DNA of 64,000 bases. Origin: Chitinophaga tropicalis (GTDB lineage: Bacteria; Bacteroidota; Bacteroidia; Chitinophagales; Chitinophagaceae). The notes under the pieces are model-generated. The model ran no database searches, had not been told where the DNA came from, and worked only from the letters and a program-made list of their open reading frames with translations. Positions 1 through 8,436 of this stretch are shown piece by piece (within the stretch, counting starts at the first letter, position 1; every line of letters begins with the position of its first letter). The position numbers and the translations under genes were made by a program. The DNA lies in contig NZ_WRXN01000004.1 of assembly GCF_009758205.1 (NCBI RefSeq), positions 1 through 64,000 on the forward strand. Reading direction: 5' to 3'.

Positions 1-1735
1 TAGTACTGTATTCCGCCTGCTGGTATTGACTGCTGTAATCGTTCTTCCTGATACCGGCGGTAACCATCAGCTGCTGTTTAAAGAAAGGCTGATCTATACG
101 GGCTGACCATGCAGTTTGAGAGGAACCGGTTGTATACAGGCTGAAGGACTGGAACCCTGCTCCCATCACTTTATATACACCGCTTAAACGGGTACCTGTT
201 CCAGGGATAAAGGATTCTGCCTTGACAGCATAAGCTTCATTCCTGTGATCGGAAAGCTTAAAGATGCTGCTGAACTTACTGCCGGTCTGGCTATCCTGCA
301 TATAATAAGGCATGGAAGAACGAGCCACTTCACCACTGATGAATGTGTGAGCCCCTAATTGCATGCGCCCTTCCAGGGCTATGCCCATCAGGCGGTAATC
401 AGGTTGTTTCGTACTGTCGGCCGTATTCTGGTTAAATACCTGTTTCTTACCAAAGTAGTAAGTGAAGATGAGGTTATTCCCCTCTTTCATGCCTATCCCG
501 GCCCTGAAAAGTGATAAGTATTGTCCTGTACGATTGCTGTTCACGACGTAATTCCTGAAACGGTAATCGACCGCCCCGGTAGCAATAGCAACATAATAGG
601 AAGGATTATATTCTGCCTGTACGCCCTGTATGCTGATATCTTTCGCTGTCAGCTCTGAATAATTCACCAGGGTACGGCCTATGCCAAAGGAACGGACAGC
701 AAGCAGTGTTTTGTAGCCTTTTGGCAATACCGTATCCGGCAGGTTGGATGTTTCAAGCGCCTTAGCCAGCTCCCGGTTATTACGGCTGCGGGCTATCTTT
801 TCCACCAGGTCAGCGCCTTCGCTTCCAAATGCAGCCTCTTGCTCTCTGTACGAGGCATCCATGGCGCTCCATTCTTTTTGCAGGGAGTCCAGTTGTTTTT
901 CTTTTGCTTTGTAGAGGTCTTCAAAATTGCTGGTAACGGAATCAACCGCAGATGGTGTTTTTGTTCCTGTCCAATTGCCTTTCCAGCGAAGAAGTGTATT
1001 TACATTCAATGCAGAAAGATCAGGTAAGGAATCTGCCACATTGCCTGCAGGCAGCGGGGTTCCATACTGCTTCCTCTCCCGTTCTTCTACCAGCTTCTGT
1101 ATCTGAGCAGAGGAGTTTAACCAGCTCCTTAGTTTATAGACCTCCATGGCTTTGCTGTCCAGCTTTGTTCTGTAAGCATTTAGTCCCGACCGTTGTTTTA
1201 AACGGTTTTCATCCCAGCCCTGTAACTTCTCCAGCAACATATTCCTGAAATCACGGTTAGTGTACTGGAGATTGACGCCGGTAATGTTCCTGAACAATGC
1301 AGCATTGCCCTGGGTTGTTGAGAAGTTTATACGAAGCGGGTACCGGTCTCTGACCATAACATCCATATATACCTGTACTGTATGCTGGTATACATCTTTC
1401 TGCTGATAGGGCGTATCTATGGCTGACTGGTAATAGAAATCATACATTACATTACCATGCATCGTTAACAGAGGGTTTCTTTTTCTGACAGATTTAACTA
1501 TCGGGGAAGTATAATTGATCGTATCACGCTCAAAAGGTATTAACGCCATTACACCGCTGGTATCTATTGTTACCAGGTAGTACACATCTCCCGACATGTG
1601 CCGCATTCCACGGGGGAATATTTGTAACAATCCTTTCCCTGATTCACCCGCAATGTTATTGCTACGGAGAAACTGGGCATAAGAATTTACAATCCCTGCA
1701 GACAGGAACAATAGTATAGAGACTAATATCTTCAC
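1..1735 (-). CDS. Unknown exported protein, 3' end cut by the window edge
   Basis: An open frame of 578 codons runs leftward off the window with no stop. It begins at a GTG at 1735 (VKILVSILLFLSAGIVNSYA), which gives a typical Sec signal peptide; no in-frame ATG lies closer. After the signal comes a region with short basic and aromatic motifs. Then follows a Lys/Glu-rich, probably coiled segment around residues 200-300. The last part shows alternating polar and aromatic residues that look like outer-membrane beta-strands. I do not recognise the family. An envelope role is inferred from the signal peptide and strand-like pattern only. It is transcribed divergently from kup. Confidence 0.6.
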   Translation of the reverse strand, partial: MKILVSILLFLSAGIVNSYAQFLRSNNIAGESGKGLLQIFPRGMRHMSGDVYYLVTIDTSGVMALIPFERDTINYTSPIVKSVRKRNPLLTMHGNVMYDFYYQSAIDTPYQQKDVYQHTVQVYMDVMVRDRYPLRINFSTTQGNAALFRNITGVNLQYTNRDFRNMLLEKLQGWDENRLKQRSGLNAYRTKLDSKAMEVYKLRSWLNSSAQIQKLVEERERKQYGTPLPAGNVADSLPDLSALNVNTLLRWKGNWTGTKTPSAVDSVTSNFEDLYKAKEKQLDSLQKEWSAMDASYREQEAAFGSEGADLVEKIARSRNNRELAKALETSNLPDTVLPKGYKTLLAVRSFGIGRTLVNYSELTAKDISIQGVQAEYNPSYYVAIATGAVDYRFRNYVVNSNRTGQYLSLFRAGIGMKEGNNLIFTYYFGKKQVFNQNTADSTKQPDYRLMGIALEGRMQLGAHTFISGEVARSSMPYYMQDSQTGSKFSSIFKLSDHRNEAYAVKAESFIPGTGTRLSGVYKVMGAGFQSFSLYTTGSSQTAWSARIDQPFFKQQLMVTAGIRKNDYSSQYQQAEYST

Positions 1736-2115
1736 GTACCCTATGATATTTAGACAGTTATGCGGAATGTAACAATGTATTACAAGCCACCCGGGGTTCA
1801 ATATTTTAATTTGGAAACCGGTAAAGGTTCAGTTCACATCATTCACATAACATTAAATTAATGGTATAGGCGACTATGGTGGTCAACAATAAATCAAGTG
1901 GTTAAAATAGCTTCATTCTTTTACGAACAACAACGCAAAAGTATAAACAATCTTTTGATTTTTATCATTCATGAAAAGATTTTTTCTGTCATTTACGATT
2001 ATCCTTTGAGGTAGGCAACAAGTCTTTTCACTCTTTTGAAATAAAGGTCACATGATCACATTTCATAAAAAAGACCTATGTTCACACTTTCTTTGTTACT
2101 ATAACTTCAAACCAA
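1736..2115. other. Divergent intergenic region before kup
   Basis: This A+T-rich gap of 380 bp separates two divergent genes and must hold both promoters. It contains an 8-bp perfect inverted repeat, AATCTTTT (1949-1956) and AAAAGATT (1974-1981). It also has a TATCCTTTG stretch near 2010 that resembles a Bacteroidota -7 box with one extra base. I see no riboswitch that I can name and no small ORF worth calling. Confidence 0.35.
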
Positions 2116-4068
2116 ATGCATTCCTCATCCCCCGATCTTTTTCATAAAAGGATCACATCAGCAGGCGTATTAATTGCTATCGGCATTGTTTTCGGCGACA
2201 TAGGCACATCTCCTTTATATACATTAAATGCTGTTTTTCACGACAGGGTCATTACAGAAGATGTTGCGCTGGGAGCACTATCTGCTATTTTCTGGACCTT
2301 ATTCTTCCAGACAACGCTCAAATATGTTATCATCACGTTGCAGGCAGATAATAAAGGCGAAGGAGGGATATTCTCATTATATGCCTTACTCCGCCGCTTA
2401 TGGGGGAAATGGCTTTTATTCCCCGCTATGGCCGGAGGCGCATTCCTGATAGCAGATGGTATTATCACCCCTCCTATCTCTGTTGCTTCAGCTATTGAAG
2501 GGTTACAAAAGGTCAATCCGGATATTAATACTGTACCTATTGTACTGGGTATTCTCATTCTCCTGTTCTTCTTCCAGCAGTTTGGTACGGAGAAGATCGG
2601 GAAAGTGTTTGGTCCGGTAATGGTGATCTGGTTCACTTTTATTGGCGCATTAGGCGTCCTGGCTATGAAAGATACGCCGGAAGTATTAAAGGCGCTGAAC
2701 CCTTATTACGCGTATGTAATGTTGACGCAGGCGCCCGGCGGATTCTGGTTGCTGGGGAGTATTTTCCTGTGTACTACCGGAGCAGAGGCCCTTTACAGTG
2801 ATATGGGACACTGTGGCAGGAACAATATCCGCGTCAGCTGGATCTATATTAAGATCACCCTGATACTAAGCTATGCTGGTCAGACGGCATGGCTGCTGCA
2901 ACACACGGGCGAAGAAGTAGGCGCCGTCAGTCCTTTTTATCATATTGTGCCGGAAGCTATCTACTACCCTTCCCTCATCATTGCCACACTGGCAACGATC
3001 ATTGCCAGCCAGGCGCTGATCAGCGGTTGTTTTACATTGATCAACGAGGCTATCAGGCTGAATATATGGCCAAGGCATAGGGTTGAATTCCCCGGAAATA
3101 TGAAAGGACAGATCTATATTCCTTTTATCAACTGGCTGTTAATGGCAGGCTGTATAGGCATGGTATTGTACTTCCGTGAATCTTCAAAAATGGAAGCTGC
3201 TTTTGGTCTGAGTGTTACACTCACCATGCTGATGAGCACTGTACTTATAAACTTCTACCTGCGGGTAAGAAGAGTACCGCTGATATGGAGAGCGCTTGTT
3301 ACCGGCCTGTTCCTGCTGATAGAGCTTTCCTTCCTGTCTGCCAATCTGCAGAAAGTGAAAGAAGGCGGCTGGATCACCTTAATTATAGGATCGGGATTAT
3401 TCTTTATCATGTATGTGTGGCATAAAGGAAGAGGTATTACCAACTCCCTGAAAAAAATGGTACCGGTGGAAGATTATATTGAGCTGCTGAAGAAACTCAG
3501 CATAGATAATAATATTCCTAAATATGCTACAAACCTTGTTTTCCTGACCAGCTCCGGCAGTTGTCGTAAAATAGAGAAAACAGCGATAGATTCCATTTTG
3601 TCCAGGTCTCCCAAGCGTGCAGATAACTACTGGTTTGTGCATGTGAATGTGCTGGACGAACCATATGCTATGAGCTATCACGTAGATACTGTTGTAAAAA
3701 ATGATGTTTATTTCGTTGAATTCAATCTTGGCTTCCGCGTAGAGCCACGCATTGACTACTATTTCAAGCAGGTAGTAAATGACCTGGTAAAAAGCGGTGA
3801 AGTAGATGTGTCTGACCGGTTTGAACAGTATTACCAGGAAAACAAAATAGGAGATTACCGATTCCTGCTGACAGATTCATTCCTCTCTTTTGAAAATGAT
3901 ATGCCCTTCTGGAAGAACTTCCTGATGAAGAGTTATTTCAATCTCAAATACCTGAGTGTGAAAGAACCCGTGAACTTTGGCCTGGATATGAGTAATGTGA
4001 GCGTAGAAAAATATGCGGTGATCGTAACACCGGTAGCTCATGCTCCGCTGGTGAGGGAGTCAAAGTGA
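2116..4068 (+). CDS. kup: KUP-family potassium uptake transporter
   Basis: This inner-membrane K+/H+ symporter imports potassium. The family signature GDIGTSPLYT lies at residues 27-36, and the KGEGGIFSLYALLRR and ADGIITPPIS motifs follow. About twelve hydrophobic segments fill the first 440 residues, and a soluble C-terminal domain of about 200 residues completes the protein. The 650-residue length is normal for KUP/HAK/KT. It starts at the ATG at 2116 after an A+T-rich leader without a Shine-Dalgarno site, as is usual in Bacteroidota. It appears monocistronic. Its stop codon abuts the stop of a small convergent reading frame, and a strong hairpin follows at 4246-4285. The family assignment is secure; expression control is not visible. 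Confidence 0.95.
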   Translation: MHSSSPDLFHKRITSAGVLIAIGIVFGDIGTSPLYTLNAVFHDRVITEDVALGALSAIFWTLFFQTTLKYVIITLQADNKGEGGIFSLYALLRRLWGKWLLFPAMAGGAFLIADGIITPPISVASAIEGLQKVNPDINTVPIVLGILILLFFFQQFGTEKIGKVFGPVMVIWFTFIGALGVLAMKDTPEVLKALNPYYAYVMLTQAPGGFWLLGSIFLCTTGAEALYSDMGHCGRNNIRVSWIYIKITLILSYAGQTAWLLQHTGEEVGAVSPFYHIVPEAIYYPSLIIATLATIIASQALISGCFTLINEAIRLNIWPRHRVEFPGNMKGQIYIPFINWLLMAGCIGMVLYFRESSKMEAAFGLSVTLTMLMSTVLINFYLRVRRVPLIWRALVTGLFLLIELSFLSANLQKVKEGGWITLIIGSGLFFIMYVWHKGRGITNSLKKMVPVEDYIELLKKLSIDNNIPKYATNLVFLTSSGSCRKIEKTAIDSILSRSPKRADNYWFVHVNVLDEPYAMSYHVDTVVKNDVYFVEFNLGFRVEPRIDYYFKQVVNDLVKSGEVDVSDRFEQYYQENKIGDYRFLLTDSFLSFENDMPFWKNFLMKSYFNLKYLSVKEPVNFGLDMSNVSVEKYAVIVTPVAHAPLVRESK

Positions 4069-4185
4069 TCAGCTTTTGTAAATGATATTATAAATAATAC
4101 CGGATAGCACGATCAACAAATAACATGTTAATAATATATGCCAGGGTGTAATGAGCTCTTTCAGACTTTTACTTCGCTTTCGCAT
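4069..4185 (-). CDS. Candidate 38-residue single-pass membrane peptide
   Basis: An ATG at 4185 opens a 38-codon frame that ends at 4069, directly against the kup stop codon. The product has a strongly basic N-terminus (MRKRSKSLKELITPW). One hydrophobic helix follows (HILLTCYLLIVLSGIIYNII), then the short tail YKS. The positive-inside layout and complete frame fit a small inner-membrane protein. The position opposite the kup 3' end is suggestive of a KdpF-like helper, but that is inference. I see no clear promoter or ribosome site, so a chance frame remains possible. Confidence 0.4.
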   Translation of the reverse strand: MRKRSKSLKELITPWHILLTCYLLIVLSGIIYNIIYKS

Positions 4186-4245
4186 AAAATAAGTTTATGA
4201 CTTATTGGGCTATCTGCGTACCAGAATTCTAAATAGTTGTTTATC

Positions 4246-4285
4246 AATGAGAAAAAGCAGGTTTTAGAACCTGCTTTTTCTCATT
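4246..4285. terminator. Bidirectional terminator hairpin
   Basis: An 18-bp perfect inverted repeat (4246-4263 and 4268-4285) with a TTAG loop contains A-runs in one arm and T-runs in the other. It can therefore stop transcription from kup on the plus strand and from the GH35 gene on the minus strand. The rest of the gap 4286-4489 is A+T-rich and holds nothing else I can name. Confidence 0.85.
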
Positions 4286-4489
4286 TTGAGAGGGCAGGTA
4301 TTTCATTTTGAGTGCGTAGTATAACAATAGCGCTGAATGAACTGTTATAGATTTCAAATAAAAGATTATGGCTATTTTTCAGAAAGGCGAGACTAAAAAT
4401 ACGTACGACGTACTAATTAGTATCCAACATGGCGTATTTAATACAAAAACCAATTGACATTTTAATGCTTTTATGTAAAAAGTCCGGCG

Positions 4490-6100
4490 CTACTTATACC
4501 GGTACAGTTTTACCCGCTGTATTCCCCATGTTCCCATTGGAATACGGATATGCCGGCCCTGATGTGTCTGATCTCCGTTAAGCCGCCGGCCGGCCGCCCA
4601 TTCACCGTTCACATACTCACCTTCATCTGCCTGCAGAATACCGGCAATGGGGGTTGTTTTATCTGTTGTGGCAAATGTAATAACGATGCCCGTGCCGGCA
4701 ACAATAAACTCATCTTCGCCTGTCTGTATGATGATGCCACCTGCTTCTCCCCATTGAGCCCTGGGAATTCCGGACCATCCCAATGTACCATCATGTGCAA
4801 CAGACAGGACATACTTACCGGCAGGAATGTCCTGCTTTGTATTAGTAGTATCCAGCAGTGCTCCATCAATTTTCCCGGTGCCCTGGTATGCGAGAATAAC
4901 AGGTGTTAACTGCCGCAGCACCTCATAGCTCTTAGCAACAGGTTCTTCTGCCGGTTTATCAGTAGATTCTATAGAGAACGGAGAAAAGCCAATGCCGTTG
5001 TAATGACCTATAGCATAAAATGCTTTCGCCCCATCGGAAGGTTCAAAGCGTATTTCAGGAATGAACAATGGGTTATTACGGCGGGTATAAAGGTCATTGT
5101 AATGTTTGAAATAGGGATTGTAAAAATCAGGCGAGAGGATATCGATAGCCGGCGCAGCAGCCTGCCAGATATCCATCAGATGTGGTAATGGCCCGGCACT
5201 GGGATATTCTCCCGGCTTTACATTCTTATAGTTCAGGGCAGTATTCACAAACATGGGAAGCGGATATTCCGCTTTACCTTCGCGGGCAACTGTGTTGGTG
5301 TATGTGGTATAATACCAGGCCTGGAACAGTTCATCTGTAGCAAGCCCTTTCCCGAACACCTGTTCCCAGGTACCTTTTGTTAAGTATCCATTAGCTCCCC
5401 AATGCTGCTTTAATTCGGGTACTATCTCTTCCTTATGCTTATTGAGATGGTCCAGTAATGCTGCAGGCACCTGATCGTTAAACGCTGCATCGGCAGCTGC
5501 TGTATGTTCTCTTGCTTCCGTCAGCATACCTATTTCATTCTCTACCTGTACCATAATGACGGTGCTATAAGCAGCATCTATTTCATGGACATGCTTCATC
5601 AGTATACGGAATGCCTTTGCATCTGCTGTCAGATTATTGTGGCTAAAGGCTGAGAGAATTTCCAGTCCGCTTCCATCCTGTTTCTGTGCGCGTGGGAACC
5701 GCTGCTGATCTTTTTTTACCCATGCAGGCGCATAACAGCTCATGCTGTTCTTCCAGGCGCCAAACCATAAAAGTACCAGATGCAGGTCATGGCGGCGGGC
5801 CTGGTAAATAATACTGTCTACCAGTGTAAAATCAAATTTCCCTTCAGCAGGTTCCAGCAGTTCCCAGTAAACAGGTGTCAATACCGTATTCAGGTGCATC
5901 TGTTTTACCGTTGCCCAGATATCTTTCATATAGGGCAGGCTGGAAGCACTTGAGTTGCCCAGCTCTCCGCCTAATACGAGGAAGGGCTTTCCTTTAACGG
6001 TCAGCTGAACGGCTGTTCCCTGCTTTTTAAGTTGTGGATGGTTCTGTGCCTGGCATGTAAGCACCAGGAGTATGAGTAAGATATTGAATAGTATCCTCAC
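4490..6100 (-). CDS. GH35-type beta-galactosidase with C-terminal DUF5597-like domain
   Basis: This exported glycoside hydrolase is expected to remove terminal beta-galactose from plant-type oligosaccharides. The N-terminal 18 residues form a signal peptide ending in a Cys (LVLTCQAQ), so it may be a lipoprotein. The clan-A TIM barrel covers roughly residues 30-380. VQVENEIG at 184-191 carries the likely acid/base Glu189, and FIPEIRFEP at 347-355 carries the likely nucleophile Glu349. The last 150 residues form a beta-rich domain as in DUF5597-containing GH35-like proteins. The length of 536 residues fits that group. It is divergent from the LacI regulator and belongs to the polysaccharide locus. 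The exact substrate is not readable from sequence. Confidence 0.85.
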   Translation of the reverse strand: MRILFNILLILLVLTCQAQNHPQLKKQGTAVQLTVKGKPFLVLGGELGNSSASSLPYMKDIWATVKQMHLNTVLTPVYWELLEPAEGKFDFTLVDSIIYQARRHDLHLVLLWFGAWKNSMSCYAPAWVKKDQQRFPRAQKQDGSGLEILSAFSHNNLTADAKAFRILMKHVHEIDAAYSTVIMVQVENEIGMLTEAREHTAAADAAFNDQVPAALLDHLNKHKEEIVPELKQHWGANGYLTKGTWEQVFGKGLATDELFQAWYYTTYTNTVAREGKAEYPLPMFVNTALNYKNVKPGEYPSAGPLPHLMDIWQAAAPAIDILSPDFYNPYFKHYNDLYTRRNNPLFIPEIRFEPSDGAKAFYAIGHYNGIGFSPFSIESTDKPAEEPVAKSYEVLRQLTPVILAYQGTGKIDGALLDTTNTKQDIPAGKYVLSVAHDGTLGWSGIPRAQWGEAGGIIIQTGEDEFIVAGTGIVITFATTDKTTPIAGILQADEGEYVNGEWAAGRRLNGDQTHQGRHIRIPMGTWGIQRVKLYRYK

Positions 6101-6137
6101 AGGAGATGTGTTTAATTTTCAAACGGGAATTTCTGAG

Positions 6138-6167
6138 CAAATATCCTCTTCCATTAACTAAAGTAAA
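6138..6167 (-). promoter_or_regulatory. Possible promoter of the GH35 gene
   Basis: On the minus strand GATATTTG (6145-6138) resembles the TAnnTTTG -7 box. A TTTA (6167-6164) sits 18 bp further upstream, near the expected -33 position. The LacI-type site at 6185-6194 lies just upstream. This is a weak match and was read by eye. Confidence 0.35.
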
Positions 6168-6184
6168 GACTATTTTCAAAATTG

Positions 6185-6194
6185 CAACCGATTG
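6185..6194. promoter_or_regulatory. Candidate LacI-family operator 1
   Basis: CAACCGATTG is a near-perfect palindrome with the central CG typical of LacI/PurR operators. It lies in the 154-bp gap between the divergent GH35 and lacI genes. Its reverse complement recurs at 15370-15379, and a variant recurs at 7299-7308. The two distal copies also share the following TGTAAyTT in the plus orientation. Confidence 0.6.
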
Positions 6195-6254
6195 TGTAAT
6201 TTATTTTCCAAAAAAGGTTACTTTAGCATTTCCACGATATGAACACCCGGATTT

Positions 6255-7292
6255 ATGGCAAACGCAAAAGAAGTGACCATATATGATATCGCTAAAAGGC
6301 TGAATATTTCGGCTACGACGGTCAGCCGGGGTTTGCAGGACCATCCTACCATCAGCGGGAAAACGAAGAAGAAGATCGCGGATCTTGCTGAACAGATGGG
6401 ATACCGGAGCAATCACTTTGCGCGCAGTCTGCGTAATCAGAAAACCAACACTATCGGCATTATTGTTCCACGGCTGAACAGCCATTTCATGTCATCTGTT
6501 ATTGCCGGTATTGAAGAGGCGGCAAATGAACAGGGGTATTCCCTGCTTATTGCGCAATCTTCAGAATCATCTGTCAAAGAGGCTGCGAGCGCCAGGACCA
6601 TGTTTGACAGCCGGGTAGACGGGCTGCTGGTGTCTCTTGCTTTTGATACGCCGGACCTGGGGCATTTCAGCCATTTCTTTAAAAAGGATATCCCTGTAAT
6701 TTTCTTTGACAGGGTAATGGAACATGAAAACTCTACCAATATACTGATAGACAACCGGCAGGCAGCCTTTAATGCTACACGGCATCTTATAGAACAGGGC
6801 TGCAGGAGGATAGTTCACATTACGGCCCCTACCCTACGGAATGTATATAAAGACAGGCTTAAGGGATATAAAGAGGCATTAAGCCAGTATAAAATAAAGT
6901 TCAGGGAAGACCATGTGATCATAACAGACCTCAGCCAGGAAGCCGGAGCGGAAGCTGCTAAAACAATACTGAAGATGAAACCTCTTCCGGAAGGGGTTTT
7001 TGCAGCGAATGACAGTTGTGCCGTGGGTTGTATGCTGGCGCTGAAAGAGCGGGGTATACGCATTCCGGAAGACATTGCTTTTGTTGGATTCAATAATGAT
7101 CCGGTGACCGGGGTCATTGATCCTCATCTGACCACTATCAGCTATCGCGGGTATGAAATAGGACAGGTGGCGGCACGGCACCTGATCAGCTATTTAAGTG
7201 GTACATCCCATGTGAGCAGTACCAACACTATTATCCTGCGCTCGGAACTGATTGTCCGGGCGTCGTCACTGAAGAAGGCCGGCAACAAGTAA
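6255..7292 (+). CDS. LacI-family transcriptional regulator of the polysaccharide locus
   Basis: This is a cytoplasmic DNA-binding repressor or activator with a sugar-type ligand. Residues 7-30 form the LacI helix-turn-helix (TIYDIAKRLNISATTVSRGL), followed by the hinge helix and the NTIGIIVP start of the periplasmic-binding-protein-like sensor domain. The 345-residue length is standard. The gene sits inside the locus between divergent GH35 and codirectional GH43, so it most likely controls both. A candidate operator lies 61 bp before its start and another directly after its stop. The ligand is unknown; a galactose- or arabinose-containing sugar would fit the neighbouring enzymes. Confidence 0.92.
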   Translation: MANAKEVTIYDIAKRLNISATTVSRGLQDHPTISGKTKKKIADLAEQMGYRSNHFARSLRNQKTNTIGIIVPRLNSHFMSSVIAGIEEAANEQGYSLLIAQSSESSVKEAASARTMFDSRVDGLLVSLAFDTPDLGHFSHFFKKDIPVIFFDRVMEHENSTNILIDNRQAAFNATRHLIEQGCRRIVHITAPTLRNVYKDRLKGYKEALSQYKIKFREDHVIITDLSQEAGAEAAKTILKMKPLPEGVFAANDSCAVGCMLALKERGIRIPEDIAFVGFNNDPVTGVIDPHLTTISYRGYEIGQVAARHLISYLSGTSHVSSTNTIILRSELIVRASSLKKAGNK

Positions 7293-7298
7293 GTATTA

Positions 7299-7308
7299 CA
7301 ACCGGTTT
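7299..7308. promoter_or_regulatory. Candidate LacI-family operator 2
   Basis: CAACCGGTTT matches the CG-centred palindrome CAACCGGTTG in nine of ten positions. It lies in the 52-bp gap between lacI and the GH43 gene, so it could control the GH43-esterase pair. Confidence 0.5.
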
Positions 7309-7344
7309 CAAAAAATGTTATTTACTTAATTCAATATCTTACAC

Positions 7345-8436
7345 ATGCGATCCTTAAACACACTCTTTATTTTCTCTGCCAGTGCACTGATGTGCAGCTG
7401 CCAATCGTCAGCCCCTTCTAAAACAGCAGAAACAGTAAAAGACACAGCCATTACCGACAGCAAGGAAAGTCATTATCTTTCCCAACCGCTGGTTAAGCAT
7501 ATTTACACCGCTGATCCTTCTGCGCATGTATTTAATGGAAGGATCTACATTTATCCATCACATGATACTGCTACGGGTATACCAGAAGATGATCTGGGCA
7601 GCCATTTCGATATGAAGGACTTTCATATTCTTTCCATGGATTCTGTTGGCGGGCTGGTAACTGACCACGGTGTTGCGCTGGACATCAAAGATATTCCATG
7701 GGCACACCGGCAGCTGTGGGCGCCTGATGCCGCATTTGCGAACGGCACTTATTACCTCTATTTCCCGGTTAAAGACAACCAGGATATTTTCCATATCGGG
7801 GTTGCTACCAGCAATGTGCCGGAAGGACCTTTTAAAGCAGAAAAGACGCCTATACCCGGCAGCTACAGTATTGATCCCTGCGTATTCCGTGATGATGACG
7901 GGAAGTTCTATATGTACTTCGGCGGTATCTGGGGCGGGCAATTACAACGCTGGAACAATAACAAATATGATTCTACGAAAGGCAACAGGAAAGCGGAGGA
8001 AATGGCTATCCTGCCAAGGATAGCGCGACTGGATGCTGATATGAAACACTTTGCAGAGCCTGTAAAGGAAATTAAACTGACAGACGAAAAAGGCAACCTG
8101 TATAAAGAGAAAGATAATGACAGGCGTTTCTTTGAAGCTGCCTGGATGCATAAATACGAGGGCAAGTACTACTTCTCCTACTCTACCGGCGATACGCATA
8201 ACCTATGCTATGCTATTGGCGATAGTCCTTACGGACCATTCACCTATAAAGGCGTTATACTGAAGCCTGTTGAAGGCTGGACCAGCCATCATTCCATTAT
8301 TGAAAAAGACGGGAAATGGTACCTGTTCTATCATGATGTGCAGCTATCCGGCAAGACCTACCTGCGCAACGTCAAGGTAACGGAGCTTCACTATAATGAA
8401 GATGGCAGCATACAAACTATTAATCCGTCCAAATGA
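7345..8436 (+). CDS. Glycoside hydrolase family 43 lipoprotein
   Basis: This is a five-bladed beta-propeller enzyme of the arabinofuranosidase/xylosidase type. The three GH43 carboxylates can be read: general base Asp57 in YTADPSAH, transition-state helper Asp177 in SIDPCVF, and general acid Glu264 in RFFEAAW. The N-terminus has a hydrophobic stretch with LMCSC (Cys17/Cys19), a likely lipobox, so it probably sits at the cell surface or in the periplasm. The 363-residue length equals a single catalytic domain with no carbohydrate-binding module. The stop overlaps the next start by four bases (ATGA), so the two genes are translationally coupled. Bond specificity within GH43 cannot be fixed by eye. 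Confidence 0.88.
   Translation: MRSLNTLFIFSASALMCSCQSSAPSKTAETVKDTAITDSKESHYLSQPLVKHIYTADPSAHVFNGRIYIYPSHDTATGIPEDDLGSHFDMKDFHILSMDSVGGLVTDHGVALDIKDIPWAHRQLWAPDAAFANGTYYLYFPVKDNQDIFHIGVATSNVPEGPFKAEKTPIPGSYSIDPCVFRDDDGKFYMYFGGIWGGQLQRWNNNKYDSTKGNRKAEEMAILPRIARLDADMKHFAEPVKEIKLTDEKGNLYKEKDNDRRFFEAAWMHKYEGKYYFSYSTGDTHNLCYAIGDSPYGPFTYKGVILKPVEGWTSHHSIIEKDGKWYLFYHDVQLSGKTYLRNVKVTELHYNEDGSIQTINPSK

Noticed and set aside
4320..4349. Inverted repeat TATAACA/TGTTATA before the GH35 3' end
   Set aside because: Seven A+T-rich pairs with a 16-base loop are expected by chance, and the stronger hairpin at 4246-4285 already explains termination.
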